Shown here one piece after another: positions 7,704 through 10,332 of a stretch of 10,332 bases of DNA. Location of the stretch: assembly GCA_036375995.1 (NCBI GenBank), contig DASVBE010000313.1, forward strand, positions 1 through 10,332, in the 5' to 3' direction. The position numbers were made by a program, and so were the translations under genes. The notes below the pieces were generated by a model, which worked only from the letters and a program-made list of their open reading frames with translations, made no database searches and had not been told where the DNA came from. The first letter of the stretch is position 1. Each line of letters begins with the position of its first letter. This DNA is from DASVBE01 sp036375995. Its GTDB lineage: Bacteria; Actinomycetota; Actinomycetes; Streptosporangiales; Streptosporangiaceae.

Positions 7704-8249
7704 GTGACGCAGGACGCGGCAGCACCGGACTCGCCAGCACAGGCCGGCCCGGCGGCTCAGTGGCCCGAGCAGGTCCGGGCGGCATTCGCCGCCGCGGGCC
7801 GGAACACGCTGGTGGACCGGATGGGGATCAGGCTGGTCGAGGCGTCCGCCGGGCGGGTGGTAGGCACGATGCCGGTGGCCGGCAACACGCAGCCTGCGGG
7901 GGTGCTGCACGGCGGCGCGTCCTGCGTGCTGGCCGAGACGCTGGGCTCGCTCGGCGCGGTGCTGCACGCGGGGCCCGGCAAGACCACGGTCGGCGTGGAC
8001 ATCAACGCGACCCACCACCGCGGGCCGGTCAGCGGGGAGGTGACCGGGGTGGCCACGCTGCTGCACGGCGGCCGGACGATGGCCAGCTACGAGGTGGTGA
8101 TCACCGACGGCCAGGGCCGCCGGGTGTGCACCGCCCGGCTGACCTGCCTGCTGCGCGACCTGCCGCCCGGCCACCCGCTGACGGCTCCCGGTAGCCACCC
8201 GGGCACCGGCGGCGACGGCCCGGCAACGGGTCACCGAACGGACGATTAG
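7704..8249 (+). CDS. PaaI-type hotdog-fold acyl-CoA thioesterase
   Basis: The 181-residue product looks like a PaaI / 4-hydroxybenzoyl-CoA thioesterase (Arthrobacter-type) hotdog protein, predicted to hydrolyse an acyl- or aryl-CoA thioester in the cytoplasm. The key segment is VLHGGASCVLAETLGSLGA (67-85), with the HGG turn (69-71) and Glu78 at the position of the catalytic carboxylate. It is followed by VGVDINATHHRGPVSGEVTG (96-115), typical of the family's central strands. The tail from about 153 is Gly/Pro/Ser-rich and probably disordered. I chose the GTG at 7704 because GGAGG (7694-7698) lies five bases upstream; the GTG at 7698 overlaps that site. It is divergent from polA and alone on this strand. 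The substrate cannot be read from sequence. Confidence 0.85.
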   Translation: MTQDAAAPDSPAQAGPAAQWPEQVRAAFAAAGRNTLVDRMGIRLVEASAGRVVGTMPVAGNTQPAGVLHGGASCVLAETLGSLGAVLHAGPGKTTVGVDINATHHRGPVSGEVTGVATLLHGGRTMASYEVVITDGQGRRVCTARLTCLLRDLPPGHPLTAPGSHPGTGGDGPATGHRTDD

Positions 8250-8388
8250 CGCAATCCCGCGCAGGTACGCCGACGGCTTTGCGTGCCGCCCCGCGCCGTC
8301 GCTACCGTGGGTGCAGAACGCGGCCGCCGAGTAGAGAACGTGCCGGCCCGGGGAAGGCCGACATGGCACCAAAGGCCCGCCGCGTCCG

Positions 8389-8416
8389 GCCGGTGCCCGC
8401 GCGAGCGGGCACCGGC
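8389..8416 (+). terminator. 12-bp hairpin with GCGA tetraloop
   Basis: GCCGGTGCCCGC (8389-8400) pairs perfectly with 8405-8416, closed by GCGA, a GNRA tetraloop when read on the plus strand. This orientation favours a plus-strand transcript, either from the thioesterase gene or a separate small RNA. No U-tract follows. Confidence 0.65.
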
Positions 8417-8422
8417 GCTAAC

Positions 8423-8467
8423 GCCGGGGCAGGGCCCGCCACGGGGGTTCCAGGGTCCTGCCCCGGC
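8423..8467 (-). terminator. pdtaR terminator-like hairpin
   Basis: GCCGGGGCAGG (8423-8433) pairs perfectly with CCTGCCCCGGC (8457-8467). The stem can extend by four more pairs (8434-8437 with 8453-8456, one G-T), leaving a 15-base loop. It begins 11 bases past the pdtaR stop codon on the minus strand and is the natural terminator of that gene. No U-tract is seen. Confidence 0.65.
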
Positions 8468-8478
8468 TCAATCCTCGG

Positions 8479-9192
8479 CTAGCCCGTCTCTGCCGGGCCC
8501 GGGGCGTTCTCGCTGGCCGGCGGGCTGGCGCCGGGCGCAGTCCCGTCTCCCTCGGCGGCTCCGCCGTTCGCCCCGGCCGCCGCCCCGGCCGAAGCTGGGC
8601 CGTCAGCCTCCGCTGCGGCCGCGGCCGCCAGCACCTCCTCGGACACCGCCTTCATCGTCATCCGGCGGTCCATCGAGTTCTTCTGGATCCACCGGAACGC
8701 CTCCGCCTCGGTGATCCCGCGCTGCGCCTGCAGCAGGCCCTTGGCCCGGTCGAGCAGCTTGCGGACCTCCAGCCGGTCGCGCAGCGTGCCGACCTCGGAC
8801 TCCAGCGCGGAGATCTCCTGGAACCGGCTGACCGCGATCTCGATGGCCGGCACCAGGTCCGCCTTGGTGAACGGCTTGACCAGGTAGGCCATGGCGCCCG
8901 CGTCCCGGGCCCGCTCGACCAGCTCACGCTGGGAGAACGCGGTCAGGATGACGACCGGGGCGAGATGGTCGGCGGCGATCCGCTCGGCCGCCGAGATCCC
9001 GTCCAGGACCGGCATCTTCACGTCCAGGATGACAAGATCAGGACGGAGGCGCTGGGTGAGGGTGATGGCGTTCTCGCCGTCAGCGGCCTCGCCGATCACG
9101 ACGTAGCCTTCCTCTTCGAGCATCTCCCTGAGGTCGAGCCGGATCAGCGCTTCGTCTTCGGCGATCACAACTCGAAAGGACGGCTGGGTCAC
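8479..9192 (-). CDS. pdtaR: PdtaR-like response regulator with ANTAR RNA-binding domain
   Basis: This is a two-component response regulator expected to act on RNA, not DNA. The 237-residue product has a receiver domain (about 6-122) with acidic pocket Glu12-Asp13, phosphoacceptor Asp57 in LVILDVKMP, Thr84 in LTAFS and Lys106 in YLVKPF. A coiled linker (about 125-142) leads to an ANTAR domain (about 140-192) with RKLLDRAKGLLQ and the conserved AFRWIQKNSMDRRMTM. Phosphorylated ANTAR proteins bind paired hexaloop hairpins and prevent termination. An Ala/Gly-rich tail (190-237) looks disordered. The closest family I know is mycobacterial PdtaR (Rv1626), partner of the kinase PdtaS; no kinase gene lies here. 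I chose the GTG at 9192 because homologous sequence starts there and a -10 box lies six bases upstream. Confidence 0.92.
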   Translation of the reverse strand: MTQPSFRVVIAEDEALIRLDLREMLEEEGYVVIGEAADGENAITLTQRLRPDLVILDVKMPVLDGISAAERIAADHLAPVVILTAFSQRELVERARDAGAMAYLVKPFTKADLVPAIEIAVSRFQEISALESEVGTLRDRLEVRKLLDRAKGLLQAQRGITEAEAFRWIQKNSMDRRMTMKAVSEEVLAAAAAAEADGPASAGAAAGANGGAAEGDGTAPGASPPASENAPGPAETG

Positions 9193-9198
9193 CCGCTG

Positions 9199-9204
9199 AG
9201 CGTA
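9199..9204 (-). promoter_or_regulatory. pdtaR -10 box, positioned for leaderless start
   Basis: On the minus strand TACGCT (9204-9199) fits TANNNT and is followed by exactly six bases (CAGCGG) and then the GTG start. This would make the G of GTG the first transcribed base. There is no clear Shine-Dalgarno (the GCGG run is adjacent to the start) and no clear -35. Confidence 0.45.
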
Positions 9205-9234
9205 CCCAAAGGCCGGTACATTGGCCTGGCCAGA

Positions 9235-9255
9235 CCCCGCGGATCGCCCGCGGGG
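9235..9255. repeat. 7-bp inverted repeat between pdtaR and tRNA-Leu
   Basis: CCCCGCG (9235-9241) and CGCGGGG (9249-9255) are perfect reverse complements around GATCGCC. It lies in the divergent promoter region, next to the A/T-rich stretch carrying the tRNA -10 box, where a -35 box would normally be. It may be a regulator site or a structural element. Confidence 0.45.
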
Positions 9256-9265
9256 AAACAAAACT

Positions 9266-9271
9266 TAATAT
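9266..9271 (+). promoter_or_regulatory. tRNA-Leu -10 box
   Basis: TAATAT matches the -10 consensus TATAAT at four of six positions and fits TANNNT. It lies in an A/T-rich island (about 9256-9274) that stands out sharply in this GC-rich window. A start near 9278 would give a 7-base 5' leader before the mature tRNA at 9285. The bases 16-18 upstream do not resemble a -35 box. Confidence 0.5.
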
Positions 9272-9284
9272 TTCCGCAGACCAC

Positions 9285-9371
9285 GCCGGGATGATGGAAT
9301 CGGTAGACATGGACGCCTCAAAAGCGTCTGCCTGAGAGGGCGTGCGGGTTCGAGTCCCGCTCCCGGCACCA
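9285..9371 (+). tRNA. tRNA-Leu (anticodon CAA), CCA encoded
   Basis: The full class II cloverleaf can be folded by hand. The acceptor stem GCCGGGA (9285-9291) pairs with TCCCGGC (9361-9367) in seven perfect pairs. The D arm has stem ATG/CAT and loop GAATCGGTAGA. The anticodon stem GACGC (9312-9316) pairs with GCGTC (9324-9328) around loop CTCAAAA, with anticodon CAA at 9319-9321. The long variable arm GCC/GGC (9330-9341) is typical of leucine tRNA. The T arm is GCGGG TTCGAGT CCCGC (9344-9360). The discriminator A (9368) and CCA (9369-9371) are encoded. It reads UUG, a minor leucine codon in high-GC genomes. It is not the UUA-reading bldA type. Confidence 0.97.
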
Positions 9372-9383
9372 GCCCATGAGCCA

Positions 9384-9417
9384 GCCCGGGCGCTAGCTCG
9401 CCGCGGGCAGCCCGGGC
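9384..9417 (+). terminator. Possible tRNA-Leu terminator hairpin over the lgt stop
   Basis: The palindromic octamer GCCCGGGC occurs at 9384-9391 and 9410-9417, so the two can pair as an 8-bp stem with an 18-base loop. It starts 12 bases after the tRNA CCA and covers the end of lgt, which comes from the other direction. Because each octamer is self-complementary, the pairing is not unique. No U-tract is present. Confidence 0.35.
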
Positions 9418-10277
9418 CGTGCTCCGGCTGGCACACCGGCCGCGCCGCCGCCCGGGCCCGCCGCTGGCCCCAGCTCGTCCGGGCCGGCCTTTCCCCTGGT
9501 CAGGTACAGGTACACGGCGGCGGCGAGGAACACCATGGCGAGCACCCACTGGCCAAACCGCAGCCCGGCCAGGTGCGGCGCGGCGTCGACCCGCAGCGAC
9601 TCGACGAGATACGCGCCCGCCGCGTACAGCCCGGCGTACAGCGCGAAGGTCCGGTCCCCGGTGAGCAGGAAGCGCCGCGCGGCATAGATCACCGCCAGCC
9701 CGACGAGCACATCCCAGGCCGACTCATACAGGAACGCCGGCTGAAAAGTGGCGAAATTCTCGTATCCGCGCACCCGGTGCGCCGGGGCGATCTCCACCGC
9801 CAGCGGCATCGTCACCGGCCGCCCGTACAAACTCTGGCTGAACCAGTTTCCCCACCGCCCGATGGCCTGGCCGAACGCCAGCGCGGGCGCGGCCGCGCCG
9901 GCCACCGGGGCCAGGGCCACCCCGGCCCGGCGGCAGGCCAGCCAGGCCCCGGCCGCGCCGCCGGCGATCGCGCCGATGACGCCGAGGCCGCCGTCCCACA
10001 GCCGGAAGATCCCGGTCCAGTCCTGGCCGTGGCCGAAGTACTGGGACCAGTCGGTGGCGATCGAGTAGACCCGGGCGCCGATCAGCCCGGCCGGCACGGC
10101 CAGCGTGGCCACGTCCAGGATCAGCCCCGGGCGGCCGCCCGCCCGGCGGTAGCGCCGGCTGGCCACCGCCAGCGCCACCAGGATGCCGGCCAGCACGCAC
10201 AGCGCGTAACCGCGCAGCGGCACCGGGCCCAGGTGCCACAGCGCGTGGCTAGGACTCGGAAGGGAGGCCTCCGGCAT
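9393..10277 (-). CDS. lgt: Prolipoprotein diacylglyceryl transferase (Lgt), with atypical residues
   Basis: Lgt is a polytopic inner-membrane enzyme that transfers diacylglycerol from phosphatidylglycerol to the lipobox cysteine of prelipoproteins. The 294-residue product starts like actinobacterial Lgt (LPSPS, then LGPVPLRGYA at 16-25) and has about seven hydrophobic segments (about 22-40, 54-71, 97-116, 123-139, 187-202, 208-226, 243-260). The signature reads GRWGNWFSQSLYGR (140-153): Arg141 corresponds to E. coli Arg143, but the usual Asn and Glu (E. coli Glu151) are Ser147 and Ser149. In GAYLVESLR (221-229) Glu226 matches E. coli Glu243, but the place of Arg239 is Ala222. The Pro/Gly/Ala-rich tail (263-294) is cytoplasmic. 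It may be a divergent or secondary Lgt. Confidence 0.88.
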   Translation of the reverse strand: MPEASLPSPSHALWHLGPVPLRGYALCVLAGILVALAVASRRYRRAGGRPGLILDVATLAVPAGLIGARVYSIATDWSQYFGHGQDWTGIFRLWDGGLGVIGAIAGGAAGAWLACRRAGVALAPVAGAAAPALAFGQAIGRWGNWFSQSLYGRPVTMPLAVEIAPAHRVRGYENFATFQPAFLYESAWDVLVGLAVIYAARRFLLTGDRTFALYAGLYAAGAYLVESLRVDAAPHLAGLRFGQWVLAMVFLAAAVYLYLTRGKAGPDELGPAAGPGGGAAGVPAGARPGLPAAS

Positions 10278-10285
10278 GAAACATG

Positions 10286-10291
10286 ACGCTA
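10286..10291 (-). promoter_or_regulatory. Possible lgt -10 box
   Basis: On the minus strand TAGCGT (10291-10286) fits TANNNT and ends eight bases before the lgt ATG, so transcription would begin one or two bases upstream of the start codon. There is no Shine-Dalgarno in front of this ATG. No -35 is recognisable. Confidence 0.35.
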
Positions 10292-10296
10292 CCGTG

Positions 10297-10332
10297 CTGT
10301 GCTAGCCGCTCGCTGCGGGCCGCTTGAGGGCG
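10297..10332 (+). repeat. Edge of a dispersed intergenic repeat, copy 2 (cut by window end)
   Basis: CTGTGCT (10297-10303), 13 variable bases, and GGGCCGCTTGAG (10317-10328), followed by GGCG, repeat the blocks found on the minus strand directly after the uvrB stop (264-232, there followed by AGGCG). The two 13-14-base spacers also contain GCGAGCG in copy 1 and its reverse complement CGCTCGC in copy 2. The rest of this copy lies outside the window. Confidence 0.45.

Larger units (their letters stand above)
8250..8478. other. Convergent intergenic region with three hairpins
   Basis: This 229-base gap between the thioesterase and pdtaR stop codons shows no convincing gene. From left to right it holds a 7-bp inverted repeat, CGACGGC (8271-8277) with GCCGTCG (8295-8301); a plus-strand promoter-like pair TTGCGT (8279-8284) and TACCGT (8303-8308), 18 bases apart; a bulged stem GTGCC...GGCAC (8340-8369); and two strong terminator-like hairpins (8389-8416 and 8423-8467). 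A short RNA from about 8315 to 8416 is possible. Confidence 0.6.

Noticed and set aside
2437..7707. Plus-strand open frame of 1756 codons opposite coaE, rpsA and polA
   Set aside because: It is antisense to three well-recognised genes. Its Gly/Leu/Val/Gln/His-rich sequence matches no family I know, and long stop-free antisense frames are expected in GC-rich genes with G/C third positions.
8363..8482. 39-codon frame starting at an ATG after GGGAAGG
   Set aside because: The possible ribosome site is tempting, but the frame runs through both terminator hairpins and the peptide is Gly/Ala/Pro/Arg-rich low complexity.
9193..9261. Alternative pdtaR start at 9261
   Set aside because: The 23-residue extension has no homology I recognise and would overlap the promoter region and the palindrome at 9235-9255.
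9285..9371. bldA-type tRNA-Leu for UUA codons
   Set aside because: The anticodon is CAA, not UAA, so it reads UUG.
9342..10286. Plus-strand open frame opposite lgt
   Set aside because: It starts inside the tRNA and is antisense to lgt; its composition is Arg/Gly/Gln-rich without any domain.

Overview
The window reads as a block of core chromosome from a high-GC actinobacterium. Coding regions are strongly GC-rich with G/C at third codon positions. The S1 protein has the actinobacterial four-repeat layout and tail. PolA is of the proofreading-deficient, Tyr-type actinobacterial kind, and there is a PdtaR-type ANTAR response regulator. The order uvrB - coaE - rpsA - polA with pdtaR and lgt nearby is the arrangement I know from mycobacteria and streptomycetes, here tightly packed. 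I cannot name a genus.

Layout: 1-264 is non-coding and holds a series of strong hairpins downstream of uvrB. On the minus strand follow uvrB (265-2385), coaE (2440-3045), rpsA (3145-4620) and polA (4870-7620). A short palindrome-rich divergent gap (7621-7703) separates polA from a plus-strand hotdog thioesterase (7704-8249). That gene converges, across a 229-bp gap with two terminator-like hairpins, on a minus-strand PdtaR-like regulator (8479-9192). A 92-bp divergent promoter region leads to a plus-strand tRNA-Leu(CAA) with encoded CCA (9285-9371), which converges on minus-strand lgt (9393-10277). The last bases (10297-10332) look like the edge of the same intergenic repeat seen next to the uvrB stop codon.

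How the genes fit together: polA and uvrB both act in nucleotide excision repair (UvrB in damage verification and incision, PolA in gap filling). rpsA and tRNA-Leu serve translation, coaE makes coenzyme A, the thioesterase probably hydrolyses a CoA thioester, and lgt starts lipoprotein maturation. The clustering looks like conserved synteny of housekeeping genes, not one dedicated pathway. There is no phage, transposase, CRISPR array, toxin system or biosynthetic cluster.

I do not see a new multi-gene system. The points worth a second look are mostly non-coding: the long hairpin after uvrB and its apparent second copy at the window end; a 51-codon leader ORF whose stop overlaps the rpsA start as ATGA; a polA terminator-like hairpin that overlaps the rpsA promoter; -10 boxes placed for leaderless transcription at polA, pdtaR and possibly lgt; and a possible small RNA before pdtaR. 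One protein-level oddity is an Lgt that appears to lack two functionally important residues of the family.
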